Source of the DNA: Mycobacterium parmense
Lineage (GTDB): Bacteria > Actinomycetota > Actinomycetes > Mycobacteriales > Mycobacteriaceae
Reading direction: 5' to 3'
Assembly: GCF_010730575.1 (NCBI RefSeq)
Contig: NZ_AP022614.1
Span: forward strand, 5,580,001-5,644,000
Length of the DNA: 64,000 bases
The number at the start of each line of letters is the position of its first letter. Within the stretch, counting starts at the first letter, position 1. Below, piece after piece: positions 36,253-44,367 of this stretch. The notes under the pieces were generated by a model. It had not been told where the DNA came from. It worked only from the letters and a program-made list of their open reading frames with translations, and made no database searches. The translations under genes and the position numbers were made by a program.

Positions 36253-37347
36253 TTAACCGTTGTTTTCCACTTCAGGCGGATCGCCCGTCATCAAGCTCCA
36301 CGGATCCTCCGCGGCCAGCACCAGCCGGCCGAGCCGTCGTGCGTAGTTCGCGGTCGTGCCGTAGTCCGCGGTCCAGCTCTGAGCGCGCAGGGTGAACAGC
36401 CACAGCGGGTGCTCACTGGTGACGCCGATCGCGCCGTGCAACTGATGGGCGACGCTGGTGACCGGGCCGACGGCGCGACCGACTGCGACCTTCGCGACGG
36501 TGACGGCATAGTCGGTGTGGGGGGAGTTGAAGCCGTGCTCGGCCGCGGCTGCGACAGCCAATTCCGCAGCAGCACGAGCTGTTTCGATTTCCCCGGCCAT
36601 GCCGGCCAGTGACTGCTGCACCGACTGGAAAGCGCTGAGCGGACGACCGAACTGGACGCGCTGCCGGGTGTGCTGCACCGACAGCGCTGCGGCAGCGTCC
36701 AGCACCCCGATGGTCTGCACACAGCGTGACCATGCGCCGCGCCGAGCCAGCTCGGCGCCGAGCGCCGGGTCGACGTCGTACAGCTGGTCGGCCGGCACGT
36801 CGAACACGAGCGAATCGCGGGGTTCGCCCGCTAGGTTGTGACCTTCCCGCAGTTGGCCGGGGATCACGTCGATAACACCGACCCGCAGCCTGGAGGGCGT
36901 GGTGACGGCCAGCAGGGCGGCGGCGCACGCTCGCGCCCATGGCACGCCGGTCGCGGTGCCGGTGACCCTGGCGCCGTCGGTTTCGGCATCGGCGACGGCA
37001 GCGGTCAGCGGCCCGTTGGGGAGCTCGATCCCGGCCTGCTGGCCCAGCCACCCGGCAAGCGCGTCGGTTTCGGCCAACGGCACCGCGCCGGCGTGGCGGG
37101 CCACGCCGTAAAGCGCAATGGCCAACTCGCGCGGGCCGGCTCCCATGTCGGGCGTGCTCGTCAGCCTGGCCAGCCCGGTGTCCTCGAGGTTGCCCCAGAG
37201 CTCGGCGTCGAACTGGTCGGGGATGCCGCGGTGGCCCAGCCCGGCGTCGTAGGAGCGCTGCCCGAGGTCGTCGACGAGCTGACGCAGCTGCGTGTCGTCA
37301 TTTTGAGAGTCGGTCGCGGCGAATATCCCGCCAGCCAGCGCGCTCAT
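36253..37347 (-). CDS. Acyl-CoA dehydrogenase, small subunit of a split pair (FadE28-like)
   Basis: This 364-residue protein has an acyl-CoA dehydrogenase fold, but the C-terminus (LHGAIGVTSEHPLWLFTLRA) lacks the catalytic-base segment of canonical enzymes. A flavin-contact motif QHTRQRVQFGRPLSAFQSVQ is present. This is the pattern of the subunit without the catalytic base in heteromeric alpha2beta2 dehydrogenases such as ChsE1-ChsE2 for sterol side chains. It overlaps its upstream partner (37344-38495) by 4 bases, so the two are likely made together. Confidence 0.86.
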   Translation of the reverse strand: MSALAGGIFAATDSQNDDTQLRQLVDDLGQRSYDAGLGHRGIPDQFDAELWGNLEDTGLARLTSTPDMGAGPRELAIALYGVARHAGAVPLAETDALAGWLGQQAGIELPNGPLTAAVADAETDGARVTGTATGVPWARACAAALLAVTTPSRLRVGVIDVIPGQLREGHNLAGEPRDSLVFDVPADQLYDVDPALGAELARRGAWSRCVQTIGVLDAAAALSVQHTRQRVQFGRPLSAFQSVQQSLAGMAGEIETARAAAELAVAAAAEHGFNSPHTDYAVTVAKVAVGRAVGPVTSVAHQLHGAIGVTSEHPLWLFTLRAQSWTADYGTTANYARRLGRLVLAAEDPWSLMTGDPPEVENNG

Positions 37348-38495
37348 CGCAGCCCCATTCCGCGGGCGATCACGCCGCGAAGCACCTCATTGGTACCGCC
37401 GCGCAGGGTGAACATGGGCTTGTGCAGCCACGCGGTGCTCAGCATCGTCTCCAGTTCGGAATTCGGGGGTACCGCCTCGAGCAGATCGGCGATCAACCCC
37501 ACGGATTCGGCTTCGAAACGCGTGCCGAGGTCCTTCACCAGCGCGGCCTGATTCGCCGCGTCGCCGCCGTCGGTGAGCGTGCGTGCCACCGACAACGACA
37601 GCTGCCGCAGCGAGATCAACCGCGCCATCAGGTCGCCGATGTCGGCGGCGGTGCGGCCATCGGGCACCGGTCCACCACCGAGTGCGCGGATGGCGGCGAA
37701 CAGCAGGGGACCGGTGGACAGGATCCGCTCGGGCCCGCTGCGTTCGAACGACAACTCGGAGGTGACCTGGTGCCAGCCGTTGCCGACCTCGCCGAGCACA
37801 TCGGCATCGGATACGAAGACCTGATCGAACAGCACCTCGTTGAAGTGATGTGCGCCCGACATCAAGATGATGGGCTCGATGCGGACGCCCTCGGCATCGC
37901 ACGGCACCAGGAATTGGCTGAACCCGGCGTGGCGGTGTTCTGGATCCGGCGGGCTGGTGCGGGCTAGCACGACGACTTGGTGCGCATGGTGGGCCCCGCT
38001 GGTCCACACCTTGCTGCCGGAGAGTAACCAGCCGCCGTCGGCGCGGACAGCCTTGGTTTGCACAGCAGCAAGGTCGGACCCGGCGCCGTGCTCGCTCATG
38101 CCGATTGACGAAAAAAGCTGTCCAGCAACAATTTTGGGCAACAAACGTTCGCGCTGCTCCTCATTGCCGTAGGTCAGCAGGCCCGGTGCGACCTGACGAT
38201 CGGCCGTCCAGTGCGCGGCCACGGGCGCACCCGCTGCGATCAGCTCCTCGGTGACCACGTAGCGGTGCAGGTGCCCGAGGCCGTGGCCGCCGTAACGCTG
38301 CGGGATGGTCAGGCCGATGAATCCGGCGGCGCCAAGCCGCGCCGAGAACTGCTCGTCCCACCCGGCCAGCCATGAATCGACGCCGGGCTGCCAGCCGAAT
38401 TCAGCACGGTCGGACTCCAAGAAGTCGCGCACGGCGTGCCGCAGCTTGACCAACTCGGGCTCACGGGCGCTCAACGCGTCGAACGAATTCACCAC
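37344..38495 (-). CDS. Acyl-CoA dehydrogenase, large subunit of a split pair (FadE29-like)
   Basis: This 383-residue partner has IPQRYGGHGLGHLHRY, IGMSEHGAGSDLAAVQT with the usual FAD/CoA-proximal segment, GSKVWTSGAHHAHQ and the C-terminal TLRGGTNEVLRGVIARGM. The GTG at 38495 has AGGAAG before it; a GTG one codon on is possible. Together with 36253-37347 it should form one enzyme for a bulky acyl-CoA. It is 9 bases downstream of the SDR gene, so it may be in its transcript. Confidence 0.87.
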   Translation of the reverse strand: MVNSFDALSAREPELVKLRHAVRDFLESDRAEFGWQPGVDSWLAGWDEQFSARLGAAGFIGLTIPQRYGGHGLGHLHRYVVTEELIAAGAPVAAHWTADRQVAPGLLTYGNEEQRERLLPKIVAGQLFSSIGMSEHGAGSDLAAVQTKAVRADGGWLLSGSKVWTSGAHHAHQVVVLARTSPPDPEHRHAGFSQFLVPCDAEGVRIEPIILMSGAHHFNEVLFDQVFVSDADVLGEVGNGWHQVTSELSFERSGPERILSTGPLLFAAIRALGGGPVPDGRTAADIGDLMARLISLRQLSLSVARTLTDGGDAANQAALVKDLGTRFEAESVGLIADLLEAVPPNSELETMLSTAWLHKPMFTLRGGTNEVLRGVIARGMGLR

Positions 38496-38504
38496 TGCCG
38501 CTTC

Positions 38505-39368
38505 CTAAACCGTAGGCACCGGGGCCGACAGAAGGTAGAAGTTGGGCGTCAGGTCATCTTCGTTGGCGGCCAGTCGGTACTCCGACAGGTCGACGCGGCC
38601 CTCCTCGCGAAGGATCTCCTCGTCGGTGTAGAAGTGGCCGCTGCACGCCGCGGCGGGACGGGTGACCAGCGCGTGCACCGCCTCGGCCATGACCTGCGGG
38701 CTGCGGGCCTGCGCCCGCACCGTTTCCTCGCCCATTGCGACCATCATTCCCGTACTGGCGATCGTGGTGGCCGGCCACAGCGAATTCACCGCGATCGGTA
38801 CCGAGGCGAATTCCTCGGCCCATCCCAAGGTAAGCAGGCTCTCGGCGTACTTGCCCACGGTGTGCCCGACATGGGCACCAACCCATCGGGGGTCCATATT
38901 CAGCGGGGGAGCGACATTGACCACGTGCGCGTTGCCCGACCGGCGCAAGTACGGAAGTGCGGCCTGCACAATCGCGAACGGCCCTTCGACATTGACCTCC
39001 AGCAGCCGGCGCAGGCTTTTGGGCGGTAGCTGCGCGGTCGGTCGTAGATCCAGGGCTCCGGCGTTGTTGACGACGACGTCGATGCCACCGAACGCGTCGG
39101 CTGCCGCCTCGACTGCCGCTGCGACCGCTGCCGCGTCGCGCACATCGCACGTCAGCGGCAACGCCCGACCGCCGGCACGTCGCACGGCGTCCGCGGTCTC
39201 GGCAAGGGTGCCCGCGATCTTGGGATTCGGCGTCTGAGTCTTAGCCAACAGGGCCACGGCAGCGCCATCGGCGGCGGCCCGCACGGCCACGGCGGCTCCG
39301 ATGCCGCGGCTCGCGCCGGTGACCACGACCACGCGGTGCTTCAAGGTGCGAGAATCGGGACTACCCAC
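38505..39368 (-). CDS. SDR-fold protein, HSDL2-like, with catalytic Ser and Tyr replaced
   Basis: The GTG at 39368 gives 287 residues; the frame is open further but into antisense of the divergent gene. The fold and the stretches VVNVAPPLNMDPRW and LGWAEEFASV match the HSDL2-type SDRs, in which the motif is SPPLN and the active site is YTxAK. Here it reads APPLN and HTVGK, so Ser is Ala and Tyr is His. A normal dehydrogenase reaction is doubtful. It is divergent from the OB-fold gene, with the 23-bp element in the promoter. Confidence 0.84.
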   Translation of the reverse strand: MGSPDSRTLKHRVVVVTGASRGIGAAVAVRAAADGAAVALLAKTQTPNPKIAGTLAETADAVRRAGGRALPLTCDVRDAAAVAAAVEAAADAFGGIDVVVNNAGALDLRPTAQLPPKSLRRLLEVNVEGPFAIVQAALPYLRRSGNAHVVNVAPPLNMDPRWVGAHVGHTVGKYAESLLTLGWAEEFASVPIAVNSLWPATTIASTGMMVAMGEETVRAQARSPQVMAEAVHALVTRPAAACSGHFYTDEEILREEGRVDLSEYRLAANEDDLTPNFYLLSAPVPTV

Positions 39369-39410
39369 GGTTCGTTGGCCTTCCGCCGTCGCTGCGGTGA
39401 TTCGAGGAAT

Positions 39411-39433
39411 GCTATAACTATATAGCTCATTAG
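39411..39433 (+). promoter_or_regulatory. Candidate operator, copy S1 of the 23-bp element
   Basis: The site contains CTATAACTATATA and ends in CATTAG; 20 of its 23 bases equal the site at 60728-60750. The inner part GCTATA-N4-TATAGC is a perfect dyad. It lies mid-way in the 102-base divergent promoter, 38-43 bases from both start codons, as expected for a shared operator. Confidence 0.65.
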
Positions 39434-39470
39434 TGGGAGGGATGAACCCGCCCGACCGAAGCGAGGCCCC

Positions 39471-40691
39471 ATGACTCAGGTTCTGTCGATCGGCACCTAT
39501 CTGCCGCCATGGACGGTGCGCGACCGGCGGGTCAAGGGACCCGATGAGGACGCGCTGACGATGGCCGTCGCCGCCGGTCGCGCTGCCGATCCCGAGGCCA
39601 CGGCGCAACGCGTGGCGATGGTGTCGCGTGACTTTCCACTGCTGGAGGGCGGCAACGGCGCGGTGCTGTTGGCTGCGTTGTCCCTGCCGGCCGACACCCC
39701 CGTCGCCGAGGTCCTCGGCGGTGCGCCCGCCGTGCTGGACCAAATCTGCAACGCCGGCGAACGCACCTTGGTGATCGCCGCCGACGACAACGATCTCGCG
39801 GCGGGGGCCGGGGCGGTGCTCACGGGCGGCGGCGGCGTCACGCTGACCCCGGCGGCGCGCCAGACGCGGAGCCTGCCGCTGACGGCCCGAGGGGAGGACG
39901 GCGCGCGCCATGCCTACGTCGACCCCCGGCTGCAACGCGAGGTGGGGGTGCGCTCCACCCTGACCCGACTGGGCCTGACCGGAAGCCCGGCGCTGGCCGC
40001 CGTGGCAGGCGTGCCGCTGGCGCAGATCGCGAGCGACTTCGACACATCGCGGGCCGTCGCCGACCCCAGTGTCTGCGCGTCGGCGATCATCCGGCTGCTC
40101 GCCGACGCGATCGAGGCGGGCACGCAGGGCTTGTTGCTCGCCGTCGAGCAGTCCAGCATCAGCGCGGCCGACCTCGCGTTCGGGGGCGCGACGCCCGGGA
40201 TCTCCCGCGACGAATTTCCGGCGCGGGAGCTACCCAAGATGCGCGTTGCCGACGGCGTCGGCATTCCGATTTCGATGCCCGCGTACGCGCGCGCTTTCGA
40301 GCCGAAGATCCGTTGGGAAGCAGCGGTTTTCGAAGAGAGCCCGGGCATCGATGCCGCGCCGCAGTTTCCACCGCGGCTGCGAGTCGACAATGCCGGGCGG
40401 TTGGCCAGCGAGTACCGGCTCGAGTCGCTGCCGCGAACCGGCACCGTATACACCCACACCACCGTGCGGATTCCGGTGCCCGACGTGCCCAGCCCGTACT
40501 CCCTGGCCGTCGTTCAACTCGACGGCAGCCCGGTGCGGGTGCTGCTGAAAGTCACCGGTGTGCCCGCGGGTGAGGCGACGATCGGACAGCCTGGCTCGGT
40601 GGTGTTGCGCAGGATCGCCACTCGCGCCGGCATTCCCGATTACGGCTACGCCTTCTGGCCCGGACGGACGCTGGAAGGAGCGGTTGCGTGA
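39471..40691 (+). CDS. OB-fold (DUF35-like) protein fused to a degenerate thiolase/HMG-CoA synthase-like domain
   Basis: This 406-residue protein begins with a HMG-CoA-synthase/KAS-like domain (SIGTYLPPWTVRDRR; SRDFPLLEGG; GGAPAVLDQI at the place where the catalytic Cys loop would be, now without Cys) and ends with an OB-fold DUF35 domain (VYTHTTVRIPVPDVPSP; AVVQLDG; DYGYAFWPG). The usual DUF35 zinc-ribbon Cys residues are missing; no Cys lies between about 250 and 330. In related systems such proteins activate a thiolase/aldolase partner. The stop overlaps the start of the SCP-x-type thiolase, so a complex is likely. Confidence 0.82.
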   Translation: MTQVLSIGTYLPPWTVRDRRVKGPDEDALTMAVAAGRAADPEATAQRVAMVSRDFPLLEGGNGAVLLAALSLPADTPVAEVLGGAPAVLDQICNAGERTLVIAADDNDLAAGAGAVLTGGGGVTLTPAARQTRSLPLTARGEDGARHAYVDPRLQREVGVRSTLTRLGLTGSPALAAVAGVPLAQIASDFDTSRAVADPSVCASAIIRLLADAIEAGTQGLLLAVEQSSISAADLAFGGATPGISRDEFPARELPKMRVADGVGIPISMPAYARAFEPKIRWEAAVFEESPGIDAAPQFPPRLRVDNAGRLASEYRLESLPRTGTVYTHTTVRIPVPDVPSPYSLAVVQLDGSPVRVLLKVTGVPAGEATIGQPGSVVLRRIATRAGIPDYGYAFWPGRTLEGAVA

Positions 40692-41848
40692 GAAAAGTCG
40701 CCATCGTCGGCGCGGGGATGACGCCCTTCGCCGAACACTTCGAACTGGGTATCAAGGATCTGGTGCCGATGGCCTACGCCGAAGCGGTCGCCAACGTTGA
40801 CAAGGGCATTCAGAAGTCTGAGCTCGAAGCCGCGTGGTTCGGCGAGCTAGCGACCACCGACGGGTTCCCGTCCGGCATTTTGGCCGACACCCTCGATCTG
40901 ACCGATATCCCGGTAACCCGCGTCGAAAATGCCTGTGCCACCGGCAATGACGCGATCCGGAACGGCACGCTGGCCATCGCCTCCGGCCTCTACGATGTGG
41001 TGCTCGTAGTCGGGGCCGACAAGGTCCGCGAGACCTCCTCGAACACCACGTTCTGGGACTGGGCGGCGATGACCCGCGACAACGCGTGGGACTACCCGCT
41101 GGGGCTGGTTGCGCCCGCCAACTTCGCGCTGCACGTGATGCGGTATCTGCACGAGTCTCCGGCGACGAAGGAGCACATGGCGATGGTGGCGGTGAAGAAC
41201 CATTTCCACGCGGTGAACAACCCGAAAGCTCAACTGCGCTATGAGATCACCGTCGAGCAGGCGCTGGCTGCGCCGATCGTGGTCGAACCCTTCGGACTCT
41301 ACGACTGCACCCCGCAGAGCGACGGCGCGGCCGCGGTGATCTTGGCTGCGGAGGACGTCGTCGACCGCTACACCGACCGTCCCGTCTGGGTTCGCGGCGT
41401 GGGGCTGGGGATGGACCGGGTGATGCACCAGCATAAGACGGACATGACGACGTTTCCGCCGACGGTGCGTGCCGCCAAGGCCGCGATGGCGATGGCCGGG
41501 GTGACGCCGCGCGACATCGACGTCGCCGAGGTCCACGACTGCTTCACCGGGGTCGAGCTGATCAGCTACGAAGATCTGGGGTTCGCACACCGTTTCGAGG
41601 CCTACAAGTTGGTGGAAGGCCGCGAACACTATGTGGGCGGATCGATTCCGATCAACCCGAGTGGCGGGTTGAAGGCCAAGGGGCATCCGCCGGGTGCCAC
41701 CGGCGTGGCGCAGTGCTACGAACTGTTCAACCAGCTTCGCGGTGAGGCCGAGAATCAAGTCGACGGTGCGCGCATCGCGTTGGCCCACAACATCGGCGGG
41801 CCGACCGCGGTCTCCGCGGTCACTGTCCTTTCCAACGAGAAGAACTGA
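40688..41848 (+). CDS. SCP-x-type thiolase / side-chain aldolase-like
   Basis: This 386-residue thiolase has ENACATGNDAIRN with the nucleophile Cys (about residue 84), EVHDCFTGVELISYEDLG typical of SCP-x proteins and KAKGHPPGATGVAQ with the active-site His. The second Cys of true thiolases is replaced in LAHNIGGPT, as in SCP-x/Ltp enzymes that cleave branched side chains by retro-aldol or thiolysis. The GTG overlaps the upstream OB-fold protein's stop. The coupling implies a two-protein cleavage enzyme. Confidence 0.89.
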   Translation: MRKVAIVGAGMTPFAEHFELGIKDLVPMAYAEAVANVDKGIQKSELEAAWFGELATTDGFPSGILADTLDLTDIPVTRVENACATGNDAIRNGTLAIASGLYDVVLVVGADKVRETSSNTTFWDWAAMTRDNAWDYPLGLVAPANFALHVMRYLHESPATKEHMAMVAVKNHFHAVNNPKAQLRYEITVEQALAAPIVVEPFGLYDCTPQSDGAAAVILAAEDVVDRYTDRPVWVRGVGLGMDRVMHQHKTDMTTFPPTVRAAKAAMAMAGVTPRDIDVAEVHDCFTGVELISYEDLGFAHRFEAYKLVEGREHYVGGSIPINPSGGLKAKGHPPGATGVAQCYELFNQLRGEAENQVDGARIALAHNIGGPTAVSAVTVLSNEKN

Positions 41849-41860
41849 CGGGACCATCAC

Positions 41861-42670
41861 ATGACCACTTCCGAGATCGCCACGCTGCCCGGCTACGAAG
41901 AGTTTGCGCCGTGGCTGCTGGTGGAGAAGCGCGGCAACGTCCACGTCGTGAGCATCAACCGGCCCGAGGCGTTCAACGCCGTCAACGAACAGGTCCACCA
42001 CGCGTTCGCCACGATCTGGCGGGTGCTGACTGCCGACGACGACGTACGGGCGGTGGTGACGACCGGTATCGGTAAGGCGTTCTCGGCCGGCGGTGACATG
42101 GTGATGTTCGGGCGCCTCATCGAGGATCCGGTGGCACGTCAGTTTCAGATCACCGAGGCCCGCACGGTGTTTCTCGAGGTGATCAATTTTCCCAAGCCGC
42201 TGGTGTCGGCTGTCAACGGCCCGGCTGTCGGGCTCGGCTGCTCGATCGCTTTGTTGAGCGACTTCCTGGTGATGGGGGAGAGCAGCTACCTGGCCGACCC
42301 GCATGTCGCGGTCGGCTTGGTGGCCGGTGACGGCGGTGCCGCGATGCTTCCGCTGCTGATCGGCCTGATGAAAGCCAAAGAGTATGTGCTGCTCGGGGAT
42401 CGGATCACCCCTAGCATTGCGGACAAGCTGAACCTCGTCACCAAAGTGGCCACCGATGACACCGTGCTCGACGAGGCGCTCGCAATAGGAGAGCGGCTGG
42501 CCGGGCTGCCGCCCCAGGCCCTGCGCGCCAGCAAGGTCGCGATGAACATGCACCTGTCGCGGGCCGCGCTCGGTGTGCTGGAGTACGCGCTGGCCGAGGA
42601 ATACACGTCGTTCTCGACCCCGGAGTTCAAGGAGCGGGTGGCCGCGTTCCGGGCGCGCTCGAAGAAGTAG
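41861..42670 (+). CDS. Enoyl-CoA hydratase/isomerase family protein
   Basis: This 269-residue crotonase-fold protein has INRPEAFNAVNEQ, GIGKAFSAGGDMVMFG and NGPAVGLGCSIALLSD forming the oxyanion hole. The region ADPHVAVGLVAGDGGAAM has Asp/His in place of a hydratase Glu pair, as in isomerase- or hydrolase-like members, so I keep the call at family level. It is 12 bases downstream of the thiolase gene and likely in the same transcript, providing the hydration or isomerisation step before cleavage. Confidence 0.86.
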   Translation: MTTSEIATLPGYEEFAPWLLVEKRGNVHVVSINRPEAFNAVNEQVHHAFATIWRVLTADDDVRAVVTTGIGKAFSAGGDMVMFGRLIEDPVARQFQITEARTVFLEVINFPKPLVSAVNGPAVGLGCSIALLSDFLVMGESSYLADPHVAVGLVAGDGGAAMLPLLIGLMKAKEYVLLGDRITPSIADKLNLVTKVATDDTVLDEALAIGERLAGLPPQALRASKVAMNMHLSRAALGVLEYALAEEYTSFSTPEFKERVAAFRARSKK

Positions 42671-42695
42671 CCCGAGGGGCCGGCGCGGGAATCAG

Positions 42696-43520
42696 TCAGC
42701 GGTAGGCGGTCACTCGCGCGGTGATCGCCACCTTGCCGTCGTCGCCGATGGCCTGCGCATCGCTCACACCGGTGTTGCGGCCTATCCGCATCGTCGTGCC
42801 CTCATAGCGGGATTCGGTGCCGGCGAAAAACGGACGAAGAAAGTTCACCCGTAATGATCCCGTCTGCAGCAGACCGTCAAAGGGGTCCCGGTTGATCGCC
42901 GCCGATGCCGCGAGCTCCAGGCCGGCGGCGGCGACGCCCCCGTGCACGATGTCGATGTCGTTGTTCAGGTTGCGGTCGACCCGCTGCGCCAGCACCGTCG
43001 CCGGACCATCCTGCGTAACTTGTACCGCCATCAGGTCGGCGAAAGAGGTCTCGCCCGACCGGTGCAGCGTCTCCGGCCGTTGCTGGGGGACGACGTCGCC
43101 GGCGTCGATGAAGAACGACCGCACTATGCCTATGCCGATGACCGTGCCGCGATAGGTCAGCCTGCAGATGCCCAGCGACGTGGCACCCAGCGGACCCGGC
43201 GAATGCGCGCTGGCCAGCACCGGGCCGTCGAGGTCACCGACGTCGGGGCTGAGGTCCATCGACAGCTCGCTTGACACCGTCCACTGGCCTGGCCGTCTGC
43301 GGTAATGGTTGACGATCCCGGCAGCGGCGTCGACGAGGATCGCCAGAGGGCCCACAGTGGGAGCGTCGGTGCAAGGATTGCGGAATCGGTGCATCGGCAT
43401 CGACAGCACGGCTGTGGCCTCGGGCGGGTCGGATTCGACGTATTCGATACCGAACCGGACCTGTATCGAGTCGGGTGTCTCGAGATCGTGCTCGTTTACC
43501 TGTTCGTCGACCCCGGTCAT
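42696..43520 (-). CDS. Double hot-dog thioesterase-like protein (PaaI-type halves)
   Basis: This 274-residue protein has two hot-dog-like halves: the first with GPLAILVDAAAGIVNHYR (about residues 55-75), the second with NNDIDIVHGGVAAAGLELAA (about 187-206), where the motif HGG resembles PaaI/acyl-CoA thioesterases. It could hydrolyse a CoA thioester of the block. The stop of the upstream GntR gene overlaps its start by 4 bases, so the two genes form one unit. Confidence 0.8.
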   Translation of the reverse strand: MTGVDEQVNEHDLETPDSIQVRFGIEYVESDPPEATAVLSMPMHRFRNPCTDAPTVGPLAILVDAAAGIVNHYRRRPGQWTVSSELSMDLSPDVGDLDGPVLASAHSPGPLGATSLGICRLTYRGTVIGIGIVRSFFIDAGDVVPQQRPETLHRSGETSFADLMAVQVTQDGPATVLAQRVDRNLNNDIDIVHGGVAAAGLELAASAAINRDPFDGLLQTGSLRVNFLRPFFAGTESRYEGTTMRIGRNTGVSDAQAIGDDGKVAITARVTAYR

Positions 43521-44257
43521 TCGAGAAGGTCAACGACGGTGGACAATTCGGCGCCGGTCAAGACGAACTCTTCTGCCTTCTGCAGGTGCCGCTTCCAGAG
43601 CTGGCCGGCCTTTTCGGCGTCGCCGTCCTTGATCAAGTCCAGCACCATCCGGTGCGTCTTCGCCGAGCGGCGGACCGCCTGCTCGGCGCGAGTGCCCTTG
43701 GTGGGCTGCAGCGACCGGTTGGCCTTCTCGATGATGTGATGCAGCATGTCGCTGACGATTTGTAGGGTGCTGTTGCCGGACAACCGCGCGATTGCGGCGT
43801 GGAAGTCGGTGAGCTGATCGACGGCTTCGCCGCCGGGATTCAGCTGCGATTCGCGTTCGACGATCTGCTCGAGTTCGGCGATCACCGTGGGATTGCGGTC
43901 CTTGGCCAACTGCTCGACCATCGGAACCTCGAGCGTCACTCGTGCGTCGTAGACGTCCTTGACCGTGACGCCTTCGTATTCGAGGATCAACCCGGCGTAG
44001 CGGGCGAGTGTCTCGCGCTGGGGGCGGGTGACGCGGGCCCCGCCGCGTACCCCACGCTGAACCTGGATCAGCGACTCCGACTCGAGCACGCGGAACGCTT
44101 CCCGCAGCGTTGGCCGGGACACGCCGAAACGCTCCATCAGCTCCGATTCCGGCGGCAACATGGTGCCTTCGGTGATCTCGCCGCGGATAAACATCCGCCT
44201 CAGCACTGTGGCCACCCGATCGGCCATCTTCGGTTCCCGAAGACTGGTGACCTCCAT
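43517..44257 (-). CDS. GntR-family (FadR-type) transcriptional regulator
   Basis: The ATG at 44257 has GGAGG five bases before it and gives 246 residues. The winged helix is MADRVATVLRRMFIRG and MERFGVSRPTLREAFRVLES (about residues 45-70); the all-helical FCD-like ligand domain follows. A weak copy of the 23-bp element (44282-44304) and a tandem repeat TATGCGAA lie directly upstream. This makes it the best candidate in the window for recognising the shared element in the catabolic block, although no binding can be shown from sequence. Confidence 0.9.
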   Translation of the reverse strand: MEVTSLREPKMADRVATVLRRMFIRGEITEGTMLPPESELMERFGVSRPTLREAFRVLESESLIQVQRGVRGGARVTRPQRETLARYAGLILEYEGVTVKDVYDARVTLEVPMVEQLAKDRNPTVIAELEQIVERESQLNPGGEAVDQLTDFHAAIARLSGNSTLQIVSDMLHHIIEKANRSLQPTKGTRAEQAVRRSAKTHRMVLDLIKDGDAEKAGQLWKRHLQKAEEFVLTGAELSTVVDLLE

Positions 44258-44273
44258 TGCAACCTCCACCGCT

Positions 44274-44304
44274 ATGCGAATATGCGAATCAACTAACCAT
44301 TTAG
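44274..44304 (-). promoter_or_regulatory. Upstream region of the GntR gene: tandem repeat and weak copy S6 of the 23-bp element
   Basis: Bases 44274-44290 are two tandem copies of TATGCGAA. Next to them, TAACCATTTAGC at 44294-44305 aligns with TAACTATTTAGC of site S3, and the 23-base window ending at 44304 keeps 8 of 12 invariant positions. TAACC and GGTTA at 44294-44298 and 44307-44311 form a short dyad. Position suggests autoregulation. Confidence 0.45.
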
Positions 44305-44367
44305 CAGGTTATCCGAATCGGCCGGTCGAGCCGGGAATTGGTGACTGTCAGTTAGCAACATCACCCT

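Noticed and set aside
38505..39935. An extended form of the HSDL2-like SDR reaching to 39935
   Set aside because: The extra N-terminal part is antisense to the OB-fold gene and crosses the divergent promoter; the Rossmann motif starts properly after the GTG at 39368.
40847..42553. A 568-codon open frame on the minus strand, antisense to the thiolase and enoyl-CoA hydratase
   Set aside because: Its translation has no family motif, and the plus strand shows clear thiolase and crotonase motifs there. It is a high-GC antisense shadow.
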